Part shown: positions 1-5,597 of the stretch, piece by piece | Layout of the letters: each line of letters starts with the position of its first letter | Position numbering within the stretch: position 1 is the stretch's first letter | Assembly (NCBI GenBank): GCA_964424545.1 | Contig: CAYRJN010000229.1 | Span: forward strand, 1 to 5,597 | Length of the DNA stretch: 5,597 nt | Direction of reading: 5' to 3' | DNA from: JAUVIB01 sp964424545 | GTDB taxonomy: Bacteria; Calditrichota; Calditrichia; Calditrichales; Calditrichaceae | Translations under genes and position numbers: made by a program | The notes under the pieces: generated by a model | What the model saw: only the letters and a program-made list of their open reading frames with translations | What the model was told of the DNA's origin: nothing | Databases searched by the model: none

Positions 1-420
1 GGGATTAATTTGCGGCGTATCGTTGGTTTTTCCCACATATACCGAACATAATTCATTTTCGGAACCCTTTTCTCCGAATCGCGCCTGATATTGGAATTTA
101 TACAAATACTTTAAATCGGTTTCCAATCCCAGTTCCTCTTTAACCCGCCGTTTTGTAGCAATTTCATAACTTTCTCCTTTTCGCGGATGCGAGCAGCAAC
201 TATTTGTCCAAAATAGATTCCAAAGACGTTTTTGGCCGCTGCGTTGATGGATCAGCAATTCATTTTTTTCGTTGAAAATAAACACGGAAAACGCCCTGTG
301 TAAAATACCATCGCCGTTGTGACAAGCATTTTTATCTTTATAACCGACAATATTGTCCTTGCCGTCGACCAAAATAAGCAGTTCATCGCCAAACGAAACT
401 ATTTTATCATTATCTGCCAT
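1..420 (-). CDS. idi: Isopentenyl-diphosphate delta-isomerase, type 1 (3' end cut by window edge)
   Basis: Interconverts IPP and DMAPP, supplying both five-carbon isoprenoid units; a cytosolic metal-dependent enzyme of the Nudix fold. The first 140 residues are visible and run off the left edge; type 1 enzymes are usually about 175-230 residues, so the C-terminal part is missing from view. The signature is clear: the stretch around residues 72-79 reads TNSCCSHP, giving the catalytic Cys76 (E. coli Cys67) and metal ligand His78 (E. coli His69). His34 and His41 keep the seven-residue spacing of E. coli His25/His32. The Nudix helix at 91-99 reads RRVKEELGL, and ENE at 121-123 matches E. coli Glu114/Glu116. 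The Trp of the C-terminal half cannot be checked. The ATG at 420 has a GGAG site seven bases upstream. It is the last visible gene of the operon, 44 bp after the stop of the reductase-kinase gene. The CCSHP form resembles eukaryotic and archaeal-like type 1 enzymes as much as E. coli Idi. Confidence 0.95.
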   Translation of the reverse strand, partial: MADNDKIVSFGDELLILVDGKDNIVGYKDKNACHNGDGILHRAFSVFIFNEKNELLIHQRSGQKRLWNLFWTNSCCSHPRKGESYEIATKRRVKEELGLETDLKYLYKFQYQARFGEKGSENELCSVYVGKTNDTPQINP

Positions 421-427
421 TTTATTT

Positions 428-431
428 CTCC
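428..431 (-). promoter_or_regulatory. Ribosome binding site of idi
   Basis: GGAG on the minus strand, seven bases before the idi ATG at 420. It is the best Shine-Dalgarno match in the operon and supports this start. It suggests idi is translated independently of the gene before it, in contrast to the overlapping mvaD/phosphomevalonate kinase pair. Confidence 0.7.
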
Positions 432-464
432 GTTTAAATTATTAAACCGCAATTGTCAATTGTG

Positions 465-2720
465 CTATTTGATATCCGTAATCAAAGCCTTATAGCCAGC
501 GCTTTTCATTGCCTTAGCCACTTTTTCCGCATTATTGGGACATAAAGCAATAATTGCTCCTCCCCCGCCGCCGCCGGTCAACTTTGCGCCGATTGCGCCG
601 TTCGTTCTCGCAATATCGATCAGCTCCTCAATCTCTTTACCCGAAACCTGCAGAGCATTTAACAATCCCTGATTAATATTCATTAATTCACCGAGCTGCT
701 TCAGATCGCCCTTCTTAATAGCTTTTACGGATTGTAAAACGAGCATATCGATATCTTTAAAAATACGATTATACAAAGATTTATTGTTATCCCACGATTT
801 ATTTACTTTGGCCACCATTTTTGCCGTAAGGCTTTCAACCCAGGTTAATCCGATAACAAAACGCAGCGGTTCCTTGGGCCGTACCTCTTCGATATAAGGC
901 GGTTCGCCTTTTTTAAACAATAAGAATTTACCGTAAGTCGCTAAAGTATTATCAATACCCGAAGCGCTGCCGTGAACAATCTTTTCCGACTTGTAGGCTA
1001 ATTCATTCACCGCATGTTCATCCAAATTAAGTCCGAATTTAGAATCCAATGCGCGAATAATGGCCACGGCAAGAGCCGCCGACCCTCCCAATCCCATTGC
1101 CTTGGGAATATGCGGAAAAACCTCGATTTTCATATTTTTTTCGTATAAATTCAATTCATTTAATATCATTTCCAACGATTGAAAAATTGAATATTTATGC
1201 TTGGTATTCTTTTTGATACGTTCTTCCACGCCCCAACGCGGTATAATTAAATGAACGCCCTCTTTTTCGCTATCCGATACCAGCGATTGCATAGCGAGAG
1301 GTATGGGTGCGGCAATAGCATGAGAGCCGTAAACCACCGCATGCTCTCCTAATAGGATAATTTTTCCGTTTCCGGAAGGTATGCTTTCCGTTGACGGTTT
1401 CAAAACCATATCGGCTTCAAGTTTCTCGCCTTTACTTTCAATCGTATTAATAATTTCTTTGGCTTTCCATATCTTGATATCTTTGGATTCTATAACTTTT
1501 TCCACTACGGTTTCAAATATTTCGGGCGGCGCGCCGGCCGCCATCACCACGCTGCGCGCATGCAAGCTCATGTGTCCCGATTGAATGCCTTCCGTTGCCA
1601 AAGCTTTTAACGCCGACATATTCTGTGCCAATCCCACGGCTGCAATCACTTCGCTAAGTTCCCGCGCGCTATTCAATCCGAGAATATGATAAGCGATAGG
1701 CACCATCGGATTGCTTTCCAACGATCCCCCTACCGTTCCCACGCGTACGGGAAGTTTGATGATACCGACAAGATTTCCTTTATCATTCTGTTTCCATGAA
1801 GCCAGCGCCGTATATGATTTGCCCCGTGCGGCAAAAGCATGAACGGCGGCTTCCTGAGCGCGCCAATCATTTCCAGTTGCAATAATCACGGGATCAATGC
1901 CGTTCATTATACCTTTGTTATGGGTCGCGGCGCGATACGGATCGGCTGCGGCAAATTCCGAAGCCAGAATAATTCCGTCTCGAACTTCTTCCCCTGAAAA
2001 ACCTTTCCCCTTTAATAAATCGACCGGCACTTCACAAGACGCCTCCGCCAAGGAACGGTCGGCCAAATTAGAAAGAATGCGTAAAAATACTTTTCCGCCG
2101 GTTATCTTTTCTACCAATGAAGCGACGCCTTCGCACATACTATTTACCAAATTGGCGCCCATAGCATCCTGCGTATCCACCAATAGATGTACGATCAGCA
2201 TATCGCCGTATTTTTGCGAAGCATCGGAAAGAACGCGAATTTCCACATCTTTGGCGCCCCCGCCCCGAGCAACCATATTGGGATGCAAACTATTGGCAAG
2301 ATTTATGATTTCTTTTTTATTCTGCAAGATCGCCTGACCGGCTTGACCGGTATTTTTCATTTCTACAACCTGAATTTGCCCGATCAGGTAGTTTTCTAAC
2401 AAATTACTTTTAAACCCGCCCGCCTCGCGAACAATTTTAGCGGAAGCGCTGACAGCGGCAATAATAGACGGCTCTTCAACCACCATGGGCACGATATAAT
2501 CTTTCCCGTTTATCAGGAAATTTAATCCCAACCCCATCGGCAAACCGAAGACGCCGATTACATTTTCAACCATACGGTCGGATTGCTCCGGCATGAGTAG
2601 CGCCTTACCGTTTTTTAACAGCGTATAATCGCTGTCTCCGATATTTTGCAGCTTATTTAACAGTTTAAGCCGTTCTGCAATAGATAGTTTATAAAAACCA
2701 GATATTTTTGATTTAGCCAT
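465..2720 (-). CDS. mvaA-mvk: Fused class II HMG-CoA reductase - mevalonate kinase
   Basis: A 751-residue protein combining two successive steps: HMG-CoA to mevalonate (NAD(P)H), then mevalonate to mevalonate-5-phosphate (ATP). Residues 1 to about 430 are a full class II reductase resembling Pseudomonas mevalonii MvaA. It begins with ISGFYKLS near the N-terminus, has ENVIG at 52-56, and has candidate catalytic residues Glu83 (in VEEPS), Lys269 (HNKG), Asp285 (GND) and His383 (GHMSLH). DAMGAN at 185-190 is the dinucleotide-binding motif of class II. After a linker of about 20 residues (431-450), residues 452-751 form a full-length GHMP-family mevalonate kinase: GKIILLGEHAVVYG at 452-465 (Lys453), GLGGSAA at 543-549, Glu579 and Asp590 (HGSASGID; human Glu193/Asp204), and the glycine-rich KLTGGGGGG at 713-721. 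The frame is open from 2747, but that upstream start is TTG without a ribosome site. I chose the ATG at 2720 because it follows an AAGAAGAG stretch and places Glu83 exactly as in P. mevalonii. The stop is TAG. No frameshift is seen at the junction. Domain identities are secure; activity of the fused form is inferred. Confidence 0.95.
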   Translation of the reverse strand: MAKSKISGFYKLSIAERLKLLNKLQNIGDSDYTLLKNGKALLMPEQSDRMVENVIGVFGLPMGLGLNFLINGKDYIVPMVVEEPSIIAAVSASAKIVREAGGFKSNLLENYLIGQIQVVEMKNTGQAGQAILQNKKEIINLANSLHPNMVARGGGAKDVEIRVLSDASQKYGDMLIVHLLVDTQDAMGANLVNSMCEGVASLVEKITGGKVFLRILSNLADRSLAEASCEVPVDLLKGKGFSGEEVRDGIILASEFAAADPYRAATHNKGIMNGIDPVIIATGNDWRAQEAAVHAFAARGKSYTALASWKQNDKGNLVGIIKLPVRVGTVGGSLESNPMVPIAYHILGLNSARELSEVIAAVGLAQNMSALKALATEGIQSGHMSLHARSVVMAAGAPPEIFETVVEKVIESKDIKIWKAKEIINTIESKGEKLEADMVLKPSTESIPSGNGKIILLGEHAVVYGSHAIAAPIPLAMQSLVSDSEKEGVHLIIPRWGVEERIKKNTKHKYSIFQSLEMILNELNLYEKNMKIEVFPHIPKAMGLGGSAALAVAIIRALDSKFGLNLDEHAVNELAYKSEKIVHGSASGIDNTLATYGKFLLFKKGEPPYIEEVRPKEPLRFVIGLTWVESLTAKMVAKVNKSWDNNKSLYNRIFKDIDMLVLQSVKAIKKGDLKQLGELMNINQGLLNALQVSGKEIEELIDIARTNGAIGAKLTGGGGGGAIIALCPNNAEKVAKAMKSAGYKALITDIK

Positions 2721-2724
2721 TTTG

Positions 2725-2732
2725 CTCTTCTT
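2725..2732 (-). promoter_or_regulatory. Weak ribosome binding site deciding the fusion gene start
   Basis: AAGAAGAG lies four bases before the ATG at 2720 and inside the 23-bp gap after the phosphomevalonate kinase stop. It is a purine-rich, imperfect Shine-Dalgarno match. The competing TTG at 2747 overlaps the previous stop codon (TTGA) but has no purine-rich tract ahead of it, so 2720 is preferred. Confidence 0.4.
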
Positions 2733-2743
2733 TAAGTATTTTT

Positions 2744-3811
2744 TCAATAAAGCATGGCGCCCGTTTCGGAAATCTCCAAATCAACCGTTTTATATCCGTT
2801 CTTTTGCAAAGCGAAACGAATTGAAGACGCATTCTCTTCGTCGGCGCTTAGAGCAATCCCAAAATCGCCGCTGCCGGCGCCGGACGGTTTATAAATACCG
2901 CCACTGTCGCGGACAATTCTTTCAATATTTTTATGCACATCGGAAACGATGGATACCGAACCTTCCTCTCCCAACCTGAGCAGCAAACGATAATATTCCC
3001 CGCAACACTGCAAAAAACTATCCGTATCTTTACTTTTAAAAGCCGAGCAGGCATTCCGTGATACACGGCTTAAATTATCCATAATTTCCTTATATCGCAA
3101 GTAATGAACGTTTTTAAATTCTCCAATACTTCCCACCATTTTTCTCGTTGACGCCGATTTACCCGTCCATACGGAAATAATTTGTAAATCATCGGGAGAA
3201 TGCAATCGAACAGGCTCTTCAAAATCCTTCTCGTCTTCTTTGACCATTTTATATTCAACGATACCGCCGTAAACCGACGACGCAATATCAATCCCGCTGC
3301 CAATACCTTTTTGAGCCCGCCGGTGAGCTTTAAGCGCCAATAGAAAAATCTCCTTTTTGCTTAATGACCGATTGCCGTTTACCCACTGATCAACGGCCTT
3401 CACCAAGGCGGCGGTTAAGGCGGCGCTTGAACCGACTCCAATTTTAGCGTTTAATTCGATATCATAAAAAGACGCTGTATCCAAAACGATTTTACAATAA
3501 TCAATCTTAATATTCTTCTGATGGTAAAAACTCCAAACGGTTTCAAACAAACGTCCGAAAAAACCTAACCGATTCACAAAAGATGGTATGCCGTTGGGAT
3601 CAAAACGAATTTTACCGCTTTGCGTCATAACAAAATCATGGGGAGGGACGCCGAGATTCGGCGCTTCAACGCTAAAATTACCCGCGGAATTATCGCTGAT
3701 TTCCACGCCTGCGTAACGATCCACCGCTTTAACAATGGCCGGAGCGCCCTCCAAAACAGCGTATTCACCGATTAAAATCATTTTTCCAGGCGCCCGACTG
3801 TAAACGTTCAT
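2744..3811 (-). CDS. mvaK2: Phosphomevalonate kinase (GHMP family)
   Basis: Phosphorylates mevalonate-5-phosphate to mevalonate-5-diphosphate with ATP in the cytosol. The 355 residues are normal for bacterial phosphomevalonate kinases. GHMP motif 1 is PGKMILIGEYAVLEG (8-22), and GEYAVLE rather than GEHAVV is typical of this family. Motif 2 is KIGVGSSAALTAAL (123-136). GSGIDIASSVYGG (171-183) carries the candidate Asp175. WTGKSAST (215-222) is a segment I associate with bacterial phosphomevalonate kinases. Motif 3 is KPSGAGSGDFGIAL (308-321), close to the SGAGGGDCGIAL of the Streptococcus pneumoniae enzyme. The ATG overlaps the stop of the decarboxylase gene by four bases (ATGA), with AAAGG at 3819-3823 as the likely ribosome site, so translational coupling is likely. 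The fusion gene starts 23 bp after its TGA stop. Other GHMP kinases (mevalonate, homoserine) are less likely given motifs 1 and 3 and the presence of a separate mevalonate kinase domain next door. Confidence 0.93.
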   Translation of the reverse strand: MNVYSRAPGKMILIGEYAVLEGAPAIVKAVDRYAGVEISDNSAGNFSVEAPNLGVPPHDFVMTQSGKIRFDPNGIPSFVNRLGFFGRLFETVWSFYHQKNIKIDYCKIVLDTASFYDIELNAKIGVGSSAALTAALVKAVDQWVNGNRSLSKKEIFLLALKAHRRAQKGIGSGIDIASSVYGGIVEYKMVKEDEKDFEEPVRLHSPDDLQIISVWTGKSASTRKMVGSIGEFKNVHYLRYKEIMDNLSRVSRNACSAFKSKDTDSFLQCCGEYYRLLLRLGEEGSVSIVSDVHKNIERIVRDSGGIYKPSGAGSGDFGIALSADEENASSIRFALQKNGYKTVDLEISETGAMLY

Positions 3812-4794
3812 GACCCAACCTTTATAATATGCGCATCGCCGCCTATTTTGGTGGAGATGATTTTTTTGATACCCGTAATTCCTTCTATATGGTTTTTTAT
3901 CTTTTCTACATAGTCGGGCATAGTAAATATTTTTACTTGCGGACCGGCGTCTATGGAAAAAAATACAGGCAGTCCCTGCGCCCTTAGCGATTTCACTTCA
4001 TGGACAAGTTTAACTGTTGTTGGATTCCAATAAATAAGCCCTGGGTTGCATGACATTGCCAAGGCATGCATTTTTAAACAGCTATGCTCGGATATTTCCG
4101 CTACTTTTTCAAAGTCTTTTACGGCAATCGCCGCGCGCATTTCGCGTAAATCAATAACGGACGATTCCACCCATGATTTATAATAAGGCGATGTCGTTTT
4201 TGATAAGATCATACCGTCGGTTGAGCCGATTTTCTTTGCCTCCGTTGATGTTACGACAATCAATACCCGGATATCCCAATAATGTTGATCGGCAATCTGT
4301 TCGGCATAAGCATCGCTGCCGTCTTCTTTTTCTCCTCTATTCATCACCACAAAGCCGCCGTAAACGGAGCGGGCCGCCGACCCCGAACCGCGGCGCGCCA
4401 ATATGGAAAGATTTCTTTTATCATAAGACAATCCGGCCGCATCAGCCGCCGCAAGCGATAAAGCGGCAAAAGCGGAAGCCGACGAAGCAAGCCCCGCCGA
4501 TGTAGGAAAATTATTTTCGCTTACAACTTTTGCAAATAAAGGTATCGAAGCGGCCTTGCGCAACAGATTAAGAAATTTTGAGATACGTTCAACCTCTTTC
4601 TTGCCGGCTTCCTTATTATTCATTATCAGTTTATCTTGCGTAAGCGCTTTCGAAAAAAAGACTTCGGTCACCGTACTTAAACGCTCAAGCGTTATCGAAA
4701 TAGACCCTACATCGGGCAAATTTAAGGCGGCGTCCCTTTTACCCCAGTATTTAACAAGGGCAATATTGGCATGCGCGATTGCTTTGCTTATCAT
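3808..4794 (-). CDS. mvaD: Diphosphomevalonate decarboxylase
   Basis: Converts mevalonate-5-diphosphate to IPP with ATP-driven decarboxylation and dehydration; a cytosolic GHMP-fold enzyme. The protein has 328 residues, within the usual 310-330 or so. Near the N-terminus HANIALVKYWGKRD (8-21) holds the conserved Lys15 (yeast Lys18). The phosphate-binding loop is SAGLASSASAFAAL (99-112). GSGSAARSVYGGF (136-148) contains Arg142 (yeast Arg158), and IDAGPQVK (281-288) contains the catalytic Asp282 (Asp283 in the Staphylococcus aureus enzyme). The presence of all these, and of a phosphomevalonate kinase gene, favours the classical diphosphate route over a phosphomevalonate decarboxylase. The frame extends to a TTG at 4848, but that codon lies within the predicted -35 box and would add an atypical hydrophobic leader. 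The ATG at 4794 is therefore preferred, with GGAA at 4806-4809, eleven bases away, as a modest ribosome site. First gene of the operon; its TGA overlaps the next ATG. Confidence 0.95.
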   Translation of the reverse strand: MISKAIAHANIALVKYWGKRDAALNLPDVGSISITLERLSTVTEVFFSKALTQDKLIMNNKEAGKKEVERISKFLNLLRKAASIPLFAKVVSENNFPTSAGLASSASAFAALSLAAADAAGLSYDKRNLSILARRGSGSAARSVYGGFVVMNRGEKEDGSDAYAEQIADQHYWDIRVLIVVTSTEAKKIGSTDGMILSKTTSPYYKSWVESSVIDLREMRAAIAVKDFEKVAEISEHSCLKMHALAMSCNPGLIYWNPTTVKLVHEVKSLRAQGLPVFFSIDAGPQVKIFTMPDYVEKIKNHIEGITGIKKIISTKIGGDAHIIKVGS

Positions 4795-4819
4795 ATTTTT
4801 TATTATTCCATTGTTAAAA

Positions 4820-4848
4820 ATTAAAATATAAAATGTTTTGGCTATCAA
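4820..4848 (-). promoter_or_regulatory. Candidate sigma70-type promoter of the mevalonate operon
   Basis: On the minus strand the -35 box TTGATA (4843-4848) and the -10 box TTTAAT (4820-4825) are separated by exactly 17 bases; each matches the consensus at five of six positions. A start about seven bases downstream would leave a leader of roughly 20 bases before the mvaD ATG at 4794. The surrounding DNA is very AT-rich, so partial matches arise easily; position and spacing are the main support. Confidence 0.5.
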
Positions 4849-4884
4849 TACTATTTTTTTTGTAGCGAAAGATAAAAAAATGGT

Positions 4885-4909
4885 AATAATAATTATCTAA
4901 ATTATTATT
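4885..4909. repeat. A/T-only inverted repeat upstream of the operon promoter
   Basis: Two perfect 10-base arms, AATAATAATT (4885-4894) and AATTATTATT (4900-4909), flank the five-base centre ATCTA. It lies about 36 bp upstream of the candidate -35 box, so it would not be in the mRNA from that promoter and may be a protein-binding site or an AT-rich upstream element. On the minus strand a run of seven T follows after a few bases, but an all-A/T stem makes a poor terminator. Chance in AT-rich DNA is a real alternative. Confidence 0.5.
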
Positions 4910-4925
4910 TCTCTTCCGCAAAGAC

Positions 4926-4945
4926 GTAATGAATCGATTCATCAC
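4926..4945. promoter_or_regulatory. Palindrome, possible operator upstream of the mevalonate operon
   Basis: ATGAATCGATTCAT (4929-4942) is a perfect 14-base palindrome. It extends to 20 bases with a single mismatched pair, the outermost GT...AC also matching. Even-length dyads with no spacer are typical targets of dimeric helix-turn-helix repressors. It lies about 80 bp upstream of the candidate -35 box, between the upstream gene's terminator and the operon promoter. No regulator gene is in view, so the cognate factor is unknown. Confidence 0.4.
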
Positions 4946-4948
4946 CAT

Positions 4949-5049
4949 AATTTGAAAATTTTTTCTTTTCCAACCTTTACGGGATTATCGGAAGTACAGG
5001 CAGACCATACTTACCAAGCAATTTGCCATACGTTGTTTTTTAATATATG
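4949..5049. other. Intergenic stretch with no recognised gene
   Basis: This is the part of the 4795-5117 gap not covered by the promoter, the two symmetric elements or the terminator. About 4976-5035 is visibly richer in G and C than the AT-rich DNA on either side. On the minus strand one frame reads about 20 codons without a start codon before a stop at about 4977-4979, and another gives a 14-codon reading frame; neither has a ribosome site. I assign no function. Confidence 0.4.
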
Positions 5050-5081
5050 AAAAAGCCCGGCGGAAAAACCAACCGGGCTTT
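5050..5081 (-). terminator. Rho-independent terminator of the upstream unknown gene
   Basis: A perfect nine-base stem, AAAGCCCGG (5052-5060) with CCGGGCTTT (5073-5081), and a 12-base loop. Read on the minus strand it comes 36 bp after the stop of the gene at 5118, and the 3' arm runs into five T in a row (three of them within the stem). No plus-strand gene ends here, so it serves the minus strand. It should insulate the mevalonate operon from upstream transcription. Confidence 0.8.
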
Positions 5082-5117
5082 ATAACGATCAATTTGATGC
5101 GATATGTTTATGGTTTT

Positions 5118-5597
5118 TTATTGGGAATTGATATTAACGGCGTCATCCGCTGTCTTTTTGACAACATTTTGTTGAAAGGGAACGCTGCTTCCTATATCAT
5201 ATATAAAGTCTTTGGGAACGGCGCTGATTGCGGCCGCCGGTTTTTTAGTGGAGGTATCGCTAAATATCCAAGCCTGGTTGACTACTTGTCGGGATGTAAC
5301 ATCCCATTTTGTTGAATAATTATCATCATAACCCGACCAATGAGCTTCAAGCCATGCTCTTCCGGATATGTAATTATAATAACCGATCCTGTATGTATTC
5401 CCGTTGGCGGGTACGACGATATCTTCGGTTTTTGCTTCCTCGGAACCCCGATTAACATAAATGGGATTCCAATCTACGGCCTCCTGGGCTCCCGTATTTT
5501 TCATATAAGCAAAGAACATTGTTTCAGTGAGATTTAAATTAAATTTCATAAAGTTTTTGCCCGTCATATCATAACTGGCGTTCCAGGTCACCTTTTC
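5118..5597 (-). CDS. Unidentified protein, C-terminal part (5' end outside window)
   Basis: The frame is open to the right edge, giving the last 159 residues before a TAA stop; the true start is outside the window, and the GTG at 5591 need not be one. I do not recognise the family. What can be seen: no cysteine, six tryptophans and many tyrosines, with short alternating polar/aromatic stretches such as YRIGYYNYISG (69-79) and WLEAHWSGYDDNY (82-94), a composition common in beta-sheet extracellular or carbohydrate-associated domains. The last 45 or so residues are simpler, rich in Ala, Val, Ser, Lys and Asp, and look like a flexible tail. No membrane helix or known sorting signal is evident in this part. 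It is followed after 36 bp by a good terminator, so it is not part of the mevalonate operon. A secreted or surface location is only a guess from composition. Confidence 0.75.
   Translation of the reverse strand, partial: EKVTWNASYDMTGKNFMKFNLNLTETMFFAYMKNTGAQEAVDWNPIYVNRGSEEAKTEDIVVPANGNTYRIGYYNYISGRAWLEAHWSGYDDNYSTKWDVTSRQVVNQAWIFSDTSTKKPAAAISAVPKDFIYDIGSSVPFQQNVVKKTADDAVNINSQ

Noticed and set aside
439..459. Possible internal promoter for idi: perfect TTGACA (454-459) on the minus strand
   Set aside because: The only -10 candidate, TTTAAA at a 15-base spacing, is poor, and transcription would begin at or within the idi ribosome site. Read-through from the operon promoter is simpler.
450..462. 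CAATTG repeated twice around one base between the fusion gene and idi
   Set aside because: Too short and AT-rich to form a stable hairpin or terminator; probably chance.
1897..2337. 146-codon open frame on the plus strand opposite the reductase domain
   Set aside because: It lies antisense to strongly conserved reductase sequence, has no family resemblance and no ribosome site; it is a shadow frame.
4173..4505. 110-codon plus-strand open frame opposite the decarboxylase gene
   Set aside because: Entirely antisense to conserved decarboxylase motifs, with a basic, low-complexity translation; a shadow frame. Other short plus-strand and alternative minus-strand frames within the operon genes were discarded for the same reason.
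4814..4948. 44-codon minus-strand frame from ATG at 4948 to TAA at 4814
   Set aside because: It runs through the palindrome, the A/T hairpin and the candidate promoter; its product is dominated by Asn, Tyr, Phe, Ile and Lys as expected from AT-rich noncoding DNA, and it lacks a convincing ribosome site.
5052..5081. The GC-rich hairpin read as a plus-strand terminator or bidirectional terminator
   Set aside because: No plus-strand gene leads into it, and the plus-strand T run is only three bases.
5094..5315. 73-codon plus-strand open frame near the right edge
   Set aside because: Antisense to the longer open minus-strand frame, which has a well-placed terminator after it.
1..5597. CRISPR arrays, tRNA or rRNA genes, insertion sequences, phage or defence genes
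   Set aside because: No regularly spaced repeats, RNA gene signatures, transposase or integrase motifs were seen; the operon accounts for nearly all of the coding DNA.

Overview
This window carries a bacterial mevalonate-pathway operon on the minus strand, plus the 3' end of an unrelated, unidentified gene upstream of it. Reading in the direction of transcription (right to left), the operon is: diphosphomevalonate decarboxylase (start 4794), phosphomevalonate kinase (start 3811), a two-domain protein joining class II HMG-CoA reductase to mevalonate kinase (start 2720), and type 1 isopentenyl-diphosphate isomerase (start 420, cut off by the left edge). Together these four genes encode the five consecutive steps from HMG-CoA to DMAPP: HMG-CoA -> mevalonate -> mevalonate-5-phosphate -> mevalonate-5-diphosphate -> IPP <-> DMAPP. 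The enzymes that make HMG-CoA (acetoacetyl-CoA thiolase and HMG-CoA synthase) are not in the window.

Right of the operon, about 320 bp without a convincing gene (4795-5117) separates it from the preceding minus-strand gene. This gap holds a GC-rich hairpin that fits as the terminator of the upstream gene (5050-5081), a near-perfect 20-bp palindrome (4926-4945), an A/T-only hairpin (4885-4909) and a plausible sigma70-type promoter (4820-4848) just ahead of the decarboxylase ATG. The two symmetric elements lie upstream of the promoter, where regulators usually bind. The partial gene at 5118-5597 encodes the C-terminal part of an aromatic-rich, cysteine-free protein that I do not recognise.

The organism is a bacterium: compact operon with 4-nt overlap, Shine-Dalgarno-like sites, and a class II (bacterial/archaeal type) reductase. 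Base composition is moderately AT-rich, with a very AT-rich promoter region. Bacterial mevalonate pathways are scattered over many phyla, and I cannot place this one. The sigma70-like promoter and the GGAG site ahead of idi argue weakly against a typical Bacteroidota. The most distinctive feature is the reductase-kinase fusion, which puts two successive pathway enzymes on one chain. I see no defence system, mobile element, CRISPR array, tRNA or rRNA.
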